NCBI RefSeq assembly: GCF_021401245.1
Contig: NZ_JACBFY010000008.1
Coordinates: 186,001-250,000 of the forward strand
Length of the DNA stretch: 64,000 nt
Source of the DNA: Pseudacidovorax sp. NFM-22
Lineage (GTDB): Bacteria > Pseudomonadota > Gammaproteobacteria > Burkholderiales > Burkholderiaceae_C
Reading direction: 5' to 3'
Part shown: piece after piece, positions 39,687 to 47,068 of the stretch
Numbering within the stretch: the stretch's first letter is position 1
How the letters are laid out: each line of letters opens with the position of its first letter
Made by a program: the position numbers and the translations under genes
Notes under the pieces: generated by a model
Told to the model about the DNA's origin: nothing
What the model saw: the letters and a program-made list of their open reading frames with translations, nothing else
The model's database searches: none

Positions 39687-39718
39687 TGCTCGCCGGTCCG
39701 ATGTAGGACAATGCATGG

Positions 39719-39985
39719 ATGGTCTCGCCCCCGTCGTCTCTTCCGACCCTGCCAGCCAAAGATTTGGTCGAGCTTGTGCGCACGGAGGTGAGGAGGCGGA
39801 AGCGCGACGACATGGCTGCCTACGCGGCGTTCGCGGTCCTGAGGTGCCCAGACGGTTCTGGGGATTGGCTGGTTCAGCCCAGCTTTGAGGTCCCTGACCC
39901 TGACGTCTACGCGCTCCAGAGCGCTGCGAAGGTCGTGCGAAAGCGGTTCCGGCTAGAACCGGTTTCGACAGGTGAAGATAGATGA
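39719..39985 (+). CDS. Hypothetical accessory protein (88 aa)
   Basis: A small soluble protein. Its N-terminus (MVSPPSSLPTLPAKDLVELVRTEVRRRKRDD) is proline-rich then basic-helical; the centre has AVLRCPDGSGDWLVQPSFEVPD. Its ATGA stop overlaps the next gene. The pair lies after the spanin genes at the right end of the prophage, a usual place for genes acquired by transfer. Function unknown. Confidence 0.55.
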   Translation: MVSPPSSLPTLPAKDLVELVRTEVRRRKRDDMAAYAAFAVLRCPDGSGDWLVQPSFEVPDPDVYALQSAAKVVRKRFRLEPVSTGEDR

Positions 39986-40221
39986 CCGACGAGGGAATCC
40001 TGCGGAGCCTTTCCGCCGACGCTGTCGTCAGCGCAGGAAGGCTGCTTCCATATCCCGGTTCAGGGCAGCCCACGCCTGTGGCTATCTGGGTGCGAACCCA
40101 GAGTCATGGACTGGTAAGCGTCACCTTCGAACTCTGGAAAGGCAAGCGCGGTGGGAATGAGGTGTGGCATTGGCGGGCTGTGCACGCAGCCCTTGACGCG
40201 CGTGAAGAGCGGGCGACCTGA
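39982..40221 (+). CDS. Small accessory protein, paralog of the 40,262-40,495 product
   Basis: A 79-residue protein, MTDEGILRSLSADAVVSAG. It clearly shares its pattern with the 77-residue product encoded on the other strand (GIL-SL-A--(V/I)-SGR----P; VAV-V-T---G-V-(V/I)T; G--(V/L)W-W-----A-L). The fold is likely a small beta-rich sheet with a conserved Trp pair. The presence of two copies facing each other across 40 bp suggests an inverted duplication. Function unknown. Confidence 0.6.
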   Translation: MTDEGILRSLSADAVVSAGRLLPYPGSGQPTPVAIWVRTQSHGLVSVTFELWKGKRGGNEVWHWRAVHAALDAREERAT

Positions 40222-40261
40222 CTAGCAGCGTCGCTGAATTCGTGCGGTAGAAAAAGGGCTG

Positions 40262-40495
40262 TCAGCGATCCGCCCCAAGCTCTGCGTAGATCGGCTGCCA
40301 GAGCCAGACGGGATTGCCGTGCAAACTTCCCCTGGTCAGGCGATAGGTGATCCACACCCTTCCGATCAGCAGCGATGTAACTTGCACGGCGACTCGCTCG
40401 GGGCTGCCTTCTTCGGCTGGCGGGAGGGCGCGGCGTCCCGAGTCAATCAGCGCGGCGTCGAGGCTCTGCAGGATGCCTGTGTTCTGTAGCTGCAT
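40262..40495 (-). CDS. Small accessory protein, paralog of the 39,982-40,221 product
   Basis: A 77-residue protein. The start at 40,495 (MQLQNTGILQSL) is chosen so that the alignment with its paralog begins together; a longer frame to 40,567 exists. The shared positions run through the whole length, including PERVAVQVTSLLIGRVWITY and NPVWLWQPIYAEL. It is the last gene of a minus-strand group that also contains the Mrr-like nuclease, opposite to all late genes, so it may be expressed in the lysogen. Confidence 0.6.
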   Translation of the reverse strand: MQLQNTGILQSLDAALIDSGRRALPPAEEGSPERVAVQVTSLLIGRVWITYRLTRGSLHGNPVWLWQPIYAELGADR

Positions 40496-40529
40496 GCGTG
40501 CTCCTGCTAAGAAAGTAGGTGCGCCGCGG

Positions 40530-40820
40530 TCAGGTGTCAAGTCGCACGGCGAAGTAGGCCTCGCCAATGGCTCCGAGGTCGCGCATGCCTGCTTGTCGCG
40601 CCTTGTCGTACGCGTTCCCCCATCGGCTGGCCAGCCGGATCTCGTCCTTGCTTAGATCTTCCGCGCTGCTGGCTTGGGCGGCCTCGAAGGCACGTAGGGC
40701 AGGTGCTAGATCATCGCCGAGGAGGCGCTCCAGCTCGCGCAGGAAGCGACCCTCCGCGTGGCGCTGGATGTCCGCCGGTGTCCCGGACGGTGCGTCGATG
40801 AGGTGAGCAGAACGGGGCAT
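40530..40820 (-). CDS. Hypothetical accessory protein (96 aa)
   Basis: A 96-residue, mostly helical acidic protein (AEGRFLRELERLLGDDLAPALRAFEAAQ; then KDEIRLASRWGNAYDKARQAG). It lies on the minus strand between the Mrr-like gene and the paralogous small gene. A helical, acidic small protein next to a nuclease could be an inhibitor or a regulator, but nothing in the sequence proves that. Confidence 0.55.
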   Translation of the reverse strand: MPRSAHLIDAPSGTPADIQRHAEGRFLRELERLLGDDLAPALRAFEAAQASSAEDLSKDEIRLASRWGNAYDKARQAGMRDLGAIGEAYFAVRLDT

Positions 40821-40918
40821 TTGACTCCAATCAGACGGGATCGTGATGCGCTGGGCGTGTGCCCGCCGATACGGTCAACCGCAAATTTGCGAAGGGCGCA
40901 GTAGGCTGGCTCCTCCTA

Positions 40919-42106
40919 TTATTGCTGCCCGTCGTTGGGCTCGCGAAACTCAGCCGGAAAGTATTTGATGCGGCCGTCTGTTCTTGTGGTCGCATAGAAG
41001 GAGCGGGGGCTCCATTGACTGACCGTCGCGATCTCCGCGGTATAGCCTGCAAATGGACCGTCCGTTCCTGCCTCGAACAGCGCGTATACATGAGGTGTCT
41101 GCACGTACTCGTCGCCGAGCTCGTCGATATCTAAGATGTCGTCGAATGACACAAGTCCAATGAGTTCTAGCCATGCCCTATTTGCCTCCGGAATATTGCA
41201 CCAAAATTCATAGATGGCTTGCCGATGTTTGCCGTCTTGCTCTACGCCCATCCAAGGGTCCTCATGTGTCCTGCTTCTAACCTCGTTCACCGCCATTGCG
41301 GCGTCCCACGAGCGGCCGTCATCGGAGAGGAAGGCAAAGTTGCGCTGCACGCAGAACTTGAGGCCAGCATGTGAGATGCCACGGTAGGGCCACATCATCC
41401 ACAGGGGGTTCTTCTTGAAACTGGCAAGGTCGCCAGTGTCAGGGTACGCCAAGGCCTCAGGCGAGCGGAGCAGAATCGGTGTTTCTAGAACGTCGTTCAA
41501 CGCCCTGTACGCCTTCCTTTTCATCGCCAAGCGGGCTCGTAGCTCAGTCCGTTGTGAGCGCCTGCGGATAGTCAAGGAAACCCCGAAATAGGCAAACAAG
41601 AGGTGGTCGTTCTCAGGGCGAAAGAGTCTGTCTTCCAGCTCAGCCTTCCCCCATAAGTGCCACTCTCCCAGACCCATGTCTCGGCACTTATCCGCAAAGG
41701 CGTCGCGAGCCGCCTTTGAAAAATCGCAAGCCGCGGTGAACACGAGTCCGTGCAGACGCTCAAAAGGTCCGAGCACAGTGTCATCTAAATACTTGACTAA
41801 TGCCTTGGGCCCAATTGCGCGCTCGCGTTTACACTGTATGAGCCAAAGCCTGTCATTCAAACCCTCTTCTAGGGACACCTGCTCTTCGAGGCTTGCGCCT
41901 TCGCCGATTGGGGAATTTTGTTGCTCCCCCAGACTAAAAATTTCATAGCCTCGCGCGTCAAATCCATCATCGCTGCCGGATCGGCCGGTAGCTTCAAGCC
42001 TCCGCCAAGGCTTGAACTGGTAGGCCAACTGTCGCACTAGGTCCTCGAATCTTTTCGGGTCTAGGTCTTCAAAGTGCAGCGGTCCGATGGTGCGAGTGGT
42101 GGTCAT
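40919..42106 (-). CDS. Mrr-like PD-(D/E)xK restriction endonuclease, phage defence moron
   Basis: A 395-residue protein. The N-terminal 170 residues carry the Mrr/RecB-like nuclease pattern: FEDLVRQLAY (Glu21), GSDDGFDARG (Asp47, Asp50) and LIQCKRER (Gln91, Lys93), i.e. E ... D ... QxK. The following 225 residues form an unknown domain with several Trp and Tyr. Such enzymes cut modified or foreign DNA. The gene is visibly less G+C-rich than its neighbours (26 of 60 bases in the stretch from 41,161), lies on the opposite strand to the late genes and next to the attachment site, all signs of a transferred moron. ATG at 42,106 is used; a GTG at 42,130 is possible. Confidence 0.78.
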   Translation of the reverse strand: MTTTRTIGPLHFEDLDPKRFEDLVRQLAYQFKPWRRLEATGRSGSDDGFDARGYEIFSLGEQQNSPIGEGASLEEQVSLEEGLNDRLWLIQCKRERAIGPKALVKYLDDTVLGPFERLHGLVFTAACDFSKAARDAFADKCRDMGLGEWHLWGKAELEDRLFRPENDHLLFAYFGVSLTIRRRSQRTELRARLAMKRKAYRALNDVLETPILLRSPEALAYPDTGDLASFKKNPLWMMWPYRGISHAGLKFCVQRNFAFLSDDGRSWDAAMAVNEVRSRTHEDPWMGVEQDGKHRQAIYEFWCNIPEANRAWLELIGLVSFDDILDIDELGDEYVQTPHVYALFEAGTDGPFAGYTAEIATVSQWSPRSFYATTRTDGRIKYFPAEFREPNDGQQ

Positions 42107-42420
42107 GCTGCACGATAGCAGTTGCTCCACCCTTCACATCGACCGCCGCTATGTAAGGTCACAGTCTGCGCAGCATCCGTCGTCGAGGCCCAGGGCCTCT
42201 CGTGCCTCGGAACGTGGAAGGCGCGGCGGGGTGGAGTGGCGACGCTGACGGCAAGAAATTGCCCATGTGCGGCACTCCCGGCCTGCCAAATATCCAGTGA
42301 TTGATCCCCGGCTTTTGCACAAAAAAGTCCCGGGAATAGGGAGTGAGTCCGGGAGGAGTATTAGGCACCCGTAAGTAGCACCTCAAGGAACCATGCGGGT
42401 CCCCGGCCGGATCGCCTACA
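42107..42420. other. Non-coding stretch between the nuclease gene and the tRNA fragment
   Basis: This 314-bp segment holds no convincing gene. It probably contains the promoter of the minus-strand accessory genes and phage-side attachment arms. One open frame (42,159-42,386, minus) has an unusual amino-acid content and no ribosome-binding site. Confidence 0.5.
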
Positions 42421-42468
42421 GGACTGTTAATCCGTAGGTCCCTGGTTCGAGCCCAGGTCGGGGAGCCA
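42421..42468 (+). repeat. Right attachment site: 48-bp 3' fragment of tRNA-Asn
   Basis: The sequence from GGACTGTTAATCC (anticodon arm, GTT) through the T-arm GGTTCGAGCCC to GGGGAGCCA is the 3' part of a tRNA-Asn. Upstream bases do not form a D-arm and positions 27-28 no longer pair, so it is not a full tRNA. This is the usual product of integration into a tRNA 3' end: the intact gene stays at the far (left) end and the displaced 3' copy at this end. Confidence 0.85.
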
Positions 42469-42504
42469 AACGAAGCACTTGGTGGTCGTCACCAGGCTGC
42501 TCAG

Positions 42505-42531
42505 AAAGCCCGCCCAGTGCGGGCTTTTTGC
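42505..42531 (+). terminator. Rho-independent terminator after the tRNA fragment
   Basis: AAAGCCCGC (42,505-42,513) and GCGGGCTTT (42,519-42,527) form a 9-bp stem with a 5-nt loop, followed by TTG and T-rich sequence. It is presumably the original terminator of the host tRNA gene and supports the idea that chromosomal DNA resumes here. Confidence 0.85.
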
Positions 42532-42599
42532 TTTGGAGCGGCGGGCGCGGATTGTACGGTGGCGCCTTCGTCGATCCGATTGCCCGCGCGGCCGTCTGC

Positions 42600-43991
42600 T
42601 CAGGCCAGCATCCGCAGCGCCAGTCCTGCTGCCGCGCTTGCCGCCAGCACCGGCATGACGCCCCACTTCAACCGGATCAGCGCAAAGGCGGCGAGCACCA
42701 TCAGCACCGCAGCCCCGGTATCGAAGCCCTGTCCCTCGGGCCACAGCACATGACCGGCGAAGAACAGGGCCAGCTGCGCGATCACGCCCACGACCGCCGC
42801 CGTGATCGCCGCCATGGGCGCGGCCAGCCCCAGGCGGCCGCGGGTCGACTCCACCAGCGGGCCACCTGCCAGGATGAACAGGAACGACGGCAGGAAGGTG
42901 AAGAAGCTCACGGCCACCGCTGCCACTGCGCCGCCCAGGAAAGGCAGGTCCGGGCCCAGTGCCAGCTGGTTCCAGCCCCCCACGAAGCCCACGAACGCCA
43001 CCACCATGATCAGCGGGCCGGGCGTGGTCTCTCCCAGCGCCAGCCCGTCGATCATCTGCGGGCCCGAGAGCCAGTGGTAGTGCTCGACGGCCGCCTGGTA
43101 CACATAGGGCAGGACGGCGTAAGCGCCGCCGAAGGTCATGAAGGCCGCCTTGGTGAAGAACCAGCCCATGCGCGCGAGGGTGCCTTGAAGTCCGCCAATG
43201 GCGATGGCGGCGGCCATGCCCGCAGCCCAGAGGGCGACGCACACCGCTACCACACGGACCATCCGGCCGCGCGAGAAGCGGGCGTGCGCCGGGGGCGGGC
43301 TGTGGTCGTCGATCCAGGCGGCGGGCGCCAGCGCATCGCCGGACGCCGCCGCTGCATGGGCCCCCCGGCCTTGGAAAGCGCCGGGCCAGCGCCTTCCGCC
43401 CCAATGCCCGGCCAGTGCCGCCAGGGTGAGCACGAGCACGAAAGGCAGGTGCAGGACCGCCATCGCGATGAAGGCCGCCGCAGCGATGCCCATCAGCGGA
43501 CGGCTGTGCAGTGCGCGGCCCGCCAGACGCCAGCCCGCCTGCAGCACGATGGCGGTGACCGCCGGCTTGATGCCGTCGAACATCGCGGTGACGAGCGGCT
43601 GCTGCCCGAAGGCCATGTACACCCACGACAGCCCGATTAGCAGCACCAGCGAGGGCAGCACGAACAGCAGGCCTGCCGCGATGCCGCCCCAGGTGCGGTG
43701 CATCAGCCAGCCCAGGTAGGTGGCCAGTTGCTGTGCCTCGGGGCCGGGGAGCAGCATGCAGTAGTTGAGGGCATGCAGAAAACGGCGCTCGCTGATCCAG
43801 CGCCGGCGCTCCACCAGTTCGGCATGCATGATGGCGATCTGCCCCGCCGGTCCCCCGAAGCTGATGAAGCCGAGCTTGAGCCAGAAGAGCAGGGCGCGGC
43901 CGAAGCCGATCGGCGAAGGCTTGGAGGGTGTATTGGGGGAGGGGAGCATGGGCCGCACAGGGAGCGCTTCCGCATCATCCCATCGCGCCAT
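42600..43991 (-). CDS. chrA: ChrA-type chromate efflux transporter
   Basis: A 463-residue membrane protein of the long-chain CHR family, made of two homologous halves. The repeated motif FxSFGGPAGQIAxMHxE (FISFGGPAGQIAIMHAE) in the first half and its partner FMTFGGAYAVLPYV in the second are diagnostic; about 10-12 hydrophobic helices are visible. It exports chromate and lowers its toxicity. The first possible start is at 43,991; an internal Met at 43,949 would give a shorter N-terminus. No chrB regulator is adjacent. It is the first chromosomal gene after the attachment site and lies on the minus strand. Confidence 0.9.
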   Translation of the reverse strand: MARWDDAEALPVRPMLPSPNTPSKPSPIGFGRALLFWLKLGFISFGGPAGQIAIMHAELVERRRWISERRFLHALNYCMLLPGPEAQQLATYLGWLMHRTWGGIAAGLLFVLPSLVLLIGLSWVYMAFGQQPLVTAMFDGIKPAVTAIVLQAGWRLAGRALHSRPLMGIAAAAFIAMAVLHLPFVLVLTLAALAGHWGGRRWPGAFQGRGAHAAAASGDALAPAAWIDDHSPPPAHARFSRGRMVRVVAVCVALWAAGMAAAIAIGGLQGTLARMGWFFTKAAFMTFGGAYAVLPYVYQAAVEHYHWLSGPQMIDGLALGETTPGPLIMVVAFVGFVGGWNQLALGPDLPFLGGAVAAVAVSFFTFLPSFLFILAGGPLVESTRGRLGLAAPMAAITAAVVGVIAQLALFFAGHVLWPEGQGFDTGAAVLMVLAAFALIRLKWGVMPVLAASAAAGLALRMLA

Positions 43992-44200
43992 GACGGCGGA
44001 CTGAACCGCCAGATCGGCGCGCCGCGCGTGGCCGCCGACCCGTCTGCGCGGCCTTGGCCGACGGGCATGTCGGAGTTGTTAACACTGGGTTAACTCCCAT
44101 CGCTGCGCAGGGACGATCACGGTATCGTCACATTCAGGAAGCACGGCGGGCGTCCGACGGCGGCCGCCAGGGCTTCCCTCACAACGAATGGAGACGCGCC

Positions 44201-44320
44201 ATGTTGATGGTCATTGCAGGATTCATGTTGGGCGTGGTGTGCGGCACCGTTCTGGTCGGCTTCATGGTCGGCCGCAGCCGCTACGCCGAAGAAGACGCCG
44301 TGCGCTATCCGACCTACTGA
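44201..44320 (+). CDS. Very small membrane protein (39 aa)
   Basis: The 39-residue protein MLMVIAGFMLGVVCGTVLVGFMVGRSRYAEED... is one hydrophobic glycine-rich helix followed by a charged tail ending VRYPTY. GGAGA lies nine bases before the ATG. It stands alone between divergent chrA and HerA-like genes. Small membrane proteins with a GxxxG-like helix may regulate larger partners, but no partner can be named. Confidence 0.5.
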   Translation: MLMVIAGFMLGVVCGTVLVGFMVGRSRYAEEDAVRYPTY

Positions 44321-44341
44321 GGTCGTCTGCCGCCGCAGGAG

Positions 44342-44358
44342 CCGGCATCGGATGCCGG
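44342..44358. other. Short perfect hairpin in the convergent intergenic gap
   Basis: CCGGCAT (44,342-44,348) and ATGCCGG (44,352-44,358) enclose CGG. It lies between the stops of the small membrane protein and the HerA-like gene. No T-run follows, so it is at best a weak terminator. Confidence 0.4.
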
Positions 44359-44433
44359 TGACATCGCCGTGCGCCCCGTCGCGCCGCGGCGCCCGCAATG
44401 CGGCCGCGGCACTGCGAGCAGCAGGCGGCTGTC

Positions 44434-45981
44434 TCAGCGCCGGCTCTTGGCGCCGAAGATGCCGCCGAGCACGCCGCGCAGGATTTCCTTGCCCACATTG
44501 GTGCCCACCGTGCGCACCGCAGACTTGGCCAGCGTCTGCACCAGACCGTCCTTGCGGCCGCCCCGCGGCCCGGTCGTCCCGAAGAGCAAATCGTTCAGGA
44601 AGCTTCCTTCGGCCTGGCCCGCATTTCCTCCGGTTGTCCCCGTGCCCGCAGCGCTGCCAGGGCCGGTCCCGTCGGGCCGTGCCGTCGCCGGCGCGTCCGG
44701 TGCCGACGCGGCGCGGCCCTTGAGCTTCTCGTAGGCCGATTCGCGGTCCACCGCCTGTTCGTAAACGCCGGCCACCAGCGAGCCGCTCATGAGCGTATGG
44801 CGCTGCTCCGGCGACACCGGCCCGATCTGGCCGGCGGGCGGCAGCACGAACACCCGCTCGGTGATGCCGGGCCGGCCCTTTTCATCCAGCAGGCTGACCA
44901 AGGCCTCGCCGACGGCCAGTTCGGTAATGGCCTGGCCGATGTCCAGGCCCGGCTTGGGGCGCATGGTGCTGGCGGCGGACTGCACGGCCTTCTGGTCGCG
45001 CGGCGTGAAGGCGCGCAACGCGTGCTGGACCCGATTGCCGAGCTGGGCCAGCACCGAGTCCGGGATGTCCAGCGGGTTCTGCGTGACGAAGTACACACCG
45101 ACGCCCTTGGAACGCACCAGCCGCACCACCAGTTCGATGCGCTCGACCAGCGCCTTCGGCGCGTCCTTGAACAGCAGGTGGGCCTCGTCGAAGAAGAAGG
45201 CCAGTTTGGGCTTGTCCAGGTCGCCCACCTCGGGCAACTGCTCGAACAGCTCCGACAGCATCCACAGCAGGAAGGTGGCGTACAGGCGCGGCGCGTTCAT
45301 CAGCTTGTCGGCCGCGAGGATGTTGACCACGCCGCGGCCCTCCACCGTCTGCATGAAGTCCTGGATGTCCAGCATCGGCTCGCCGAAGAAGCGGTCGCCG
45401 CCCTGCGATTCGATGGCCAGCAGTCCGCGCTGGATGGCCCCCACGCTGGCGGCGCTGATGTTGCCGTAGCTGGTGGTGTACTGCTTGGCGTTCTCGCCCA
45501 CATGGGCCAGCATGGCCCGCAGGTCCTTCAGGTCGAGCAGCAGCAGGCCGTTGTCGTCGGCGATCTTGAACACCAGGTTGAGCACGCCGGCCTGGGTCTC
45601 GTTGAGGTCCAGCATTCGGCCCAGCAGCAGCGGCCCCATGTCGGAAATGGTGGCCCGTACCGGATGTCCCTGCTCGCCGAAGACGTCCCACAGCGTCACG
45701 GGACAGGCCTGCGGCGTGGGCAGGTCGATGCCGCGCTCCTTGAGCGTGGCAGCCATCCGCTCGCCGATGCGGCCGGGCTGGCTGATGCCGCTCAGGTCGC
45801 CCTTCACGTCGGCCATGAAGACGGGCACGCCGATGCCTGACAGGCGCTCGGCCAGGGTCTGCAGCGTGACGGTCTTGCCGGTGCCCGTGGCCCCGGTGAT
45901 CAGGCCATGGCGATTGGCCAGGGCGGGCAGCAGGAAGCATTCGATGGCGCCGTGGCGCGCCAGCAGCAGAGGATCGGCCAT
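44434..45981 (-). CDS. HerA/YjgR-type ATPase (DUF853)
   Basis: A 515-residue P-loop ATPase. Walker [10 protein letters not shown] (about residues 29-37), Walker [11 protein letters not shown], and the conserved segments [14 protein letters not shown] and [22 protein letters not shown] identify the bacterial DUF853 / YjgR family, which belongs to the HerA-FtsK DNA-pump superfamily. The C-terminal 130 residues are Gly/Ala/Pro-rich and probably disordered, ending in a basic helix. The cellular role of this family is not established; DNA translocation is likely. The gene is alone, divergent from the ACP operon. Confidence 0.85.
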   Translation of the reverse strand: MADPLLLARHGAIECFLLPALANRHGLITGATGTGKTVTLQTLAERLSGIGVPVFMADVKGDLSGISQPGRIGERMAATLKERGIDLPTPQACPVTLWDVFGEQGHPVRATISDMGPLLLGRMLDLNETQAGVLNLVFKIADDNGLLLLDLKDLRAMLAHVGENAKQYTTSYGNISAASVGAIQRGLLAIESQGGDRFFGEPMLDIQDFMQTVEGRGVVNILAADKLMNAPRLYATFLLWMLSELFEQLPEVGDLDKPKLAFFFDEAHLLFKDAPKALVERIELVVRLVRSKGVGVYFVTQNPLDIPDSVLAQLGNRVQHALRAFTPRDQKAVQSAASTMRPKPGLDIGQAITELAVGEALVSLLDEKGRPGITERVFVLPPAGQIGPVSPEQRHTLMSGSLVAGVYEQAVDRESAYEKLKGRAASAPDAPATARPDGTGPGSAAGTGTTGGNAGQAEGSFLNDLLFGTTGPRGGRKDGLVQTLAKSAVRTVGTNVGKEILRGVLGGIFGAKSRR

Positions 45982-46089
45982 GGGACTCCCGGATCAGGGC
46001 GAAAAACCGCGGCAGTCTACCGAAGGGCGAGGGCTGCGGCGGGGTGTCGCGGCCGCACCGGCCGCGGCCATGGCCATCGGGGCGACTCC

Positions 46090-46095
46090 TATAAT
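46090..46095 (+). promoter_or_regulatory. Probable -10 box of the ACP operon
   Basis: A perfect TATAAT lies 63 bp before the ACP start in an AT-rich patch (ATAATTTTTCTCTTTTG) that stands out in this G+C-rich region. No good -35 hexamer is seen at the normal distance, so it may be activator-dependent. It is the only promoter-like sequence in the 177 bp between the divergent genes. Confidence 0.5.
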
Positions 46096-46157
46096 TTTTC
46101 TCTTTTGCCGTACGGACTGTGGCCGACGGTTCATCTCTACACATCCGGGAGCCCCTC

Positions 46158-46439
46158 TTGTCCTCGACCACCTCTTTTGACCGCACTCCGCTCGAGAACG
46201 AGCTGGCCGAACTGCTGGTGAGCGCCCTCAATCTTGAAGTGGCCGCCGAGTCCATCGACCCCGAGGCGCCGCTTTACGGCGACGGGCTGGGCCTGGACTC
46301 CATCGACATCCTCGAAGTGGCGCTGGAGATCTCGCGTCGCTACGGCTTCCAGCTGCGTTCGGACGACGAGCGCAACCAGCAGATCTTCGCCTCGCTGCGC
46401 GCGCTGGCGGCCCACGTCGCCGCCAACAAGGCCGGGTAA
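46158..46439 (+). CDS. Acyl carrier protein (ApeE/F-like)
   Basis: A 93-residue acyl carrier protein. The phosphopantetheine site is Ser48 in GLDSID (GDGLGLDSIDILEV). I read the TTG at 46,158 as start because GGGAG lies six bases upstream; a GTG at 46,119 is possible but gives a longer tail. It opens the 10-gene operon that resembles aryl-polyene clusters, where an ACP carries the growing chain. Confidence 0.85.
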   Translation: MSSTTSFDRTPLENELAELLVSALNLEVAAESIDPEAPLYGDGLGLDSIDILEVALEISRRYGFQLRSDDERNQQIFASLRALAAHVAANKAG

Positions 46440-46444
46440 GGGGC

Positions 46445-47068
46445 ATGCCCGCCTGGCGCATTGCGCTGATGCTGCTGGTGGGCGTGGCCTATGCCGGCGC
46501 CTCGCACTGGATGATGGTCTATCACGCGGCCGAGCCCTGGGCGGTGGTCGTCCTGCTGGCGCCGCTGTGGCTCACCGGCATGGGGCTGGCGGGCCAGCAC
46601 CTGGGGCGTGCCGGCCTGGCTGTGGTGGCCGTGCTGGGCCTGGCCGGGCTGGCCCTGATCATGAGTGGCCATGCCGGTGATCCCAATCCGCTCTATGTGC
46701 TGCAGCACGTGGGCATCAACGCGCTGCTGGCCGGCTGGTTCGGTGGCACGTTGCGCGGGGGGCAGATCTCCTTGATCGGGCAGTTTGCGCAGCGCATCCA
46801 CGCGCTCACGCCCGACATCCGGCACTACACGGCACGCGTGACGGCGGTGTGGACGGTGTACTTCTGCGTGGTTTGCGTGCTCTCGCTGGCCGTGTACCTG
46901 CTGCGGCCCTTCGAGGACTGGTCGCTGTTCTCGAACGTGATCACGCCCGTCGGCGTCGGCGCCCTGTTCGTCGGCGAATACCTGCTGCGCTACCGCCTGC
47001 ATCCCGAGTTCGAGCGCGTGCGGCTGATCGATGCCGTTCGCGCCTTCTACGCGCCTGCCAAGCAATGA
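46445..47068 (+). CDS. COG4648-type membrane protein of aryl-polyene-like cluster
   Basis: A 207-residue integral membrane protein with about five or six hydrophobic helices (IALMLLVGVAYAGASH, WAVVVLLAPLWLTGMG, GLAVVAVLGLAGLALIM, VYFCVVCVLSLAVYLL, VGVGALFVGEYLL). The PDIRHYTARVTAVWTVYF segment is typical of the COG4648 proteins found in nearly all aryl-polyene/xanthomonadin clusters. Its role there is unknown. The 5-bp gap to ACP and 4-bp overlap with the next gene tie it to the operon. Confidence 0.85.
   Translation: MPAWRIALMLLVGVAYAGASHWMMVYHAAEPWAVVVLLAPLWLTGMGLAGQHLGRAGLAVVAVLGLAGLALIMSGHAGDPNPLYVLQHVGINALLAGWFGGTLRGGQISLIGQFAQRIHALTPDIRHYTARVTAVWTVYFCVVCVLSLAVYLLRPFEDWSLFSNVITPVGVGALFVGEYLLRYRLHPEFERVRLIDAVRAFYAPAKQ

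Larger units (their letters stand above)
1..42468. mobile_element. Lambdoid siphovirus prophage (left end outside window)
   Basis: A continuous set of phage modules (immunity, replication, packaging, head, tail, lysis, accessory genes) runs from the left edge to a 48-bp copy of the 3' end of tRNA-Asn at 42,421-42,468, after which ordinary chromosomal genes begin. No integrase is seen, so the left attachment site and integrase must lie to the left, downstream of the leftward early operon. Genes are densely packed with many 1-4 bp stop/start overlaps. Head genes follow the lambda order; the tail-tip genes do not resemble lambda J/I/K/L. No major gene appears broken, so the element may be inducible. 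Confidence 0.93.

Noticed and set aside
42159-42386. Minus-strand open frame of 75 codons next to the attachment site
   Set aside because: No ribosome-binding site, odd Pro/Arg-rich composition, and it overlaps the presumed attachment arm and promoter region.
42393-42468. Complete tRNA-Asn gene
   Set aside because: The 5' half is too short for a D-arm and the top of the anticodon stem does not pair; only the 3' 48 bp match a tRNA.
44070-44100. GTTAAC-containing inverted repeat upstream of the small membrane protein
   Set aside because: AGTT-GTTAAC/GGTTAACT is imperfect and short; not enough to call an operator.
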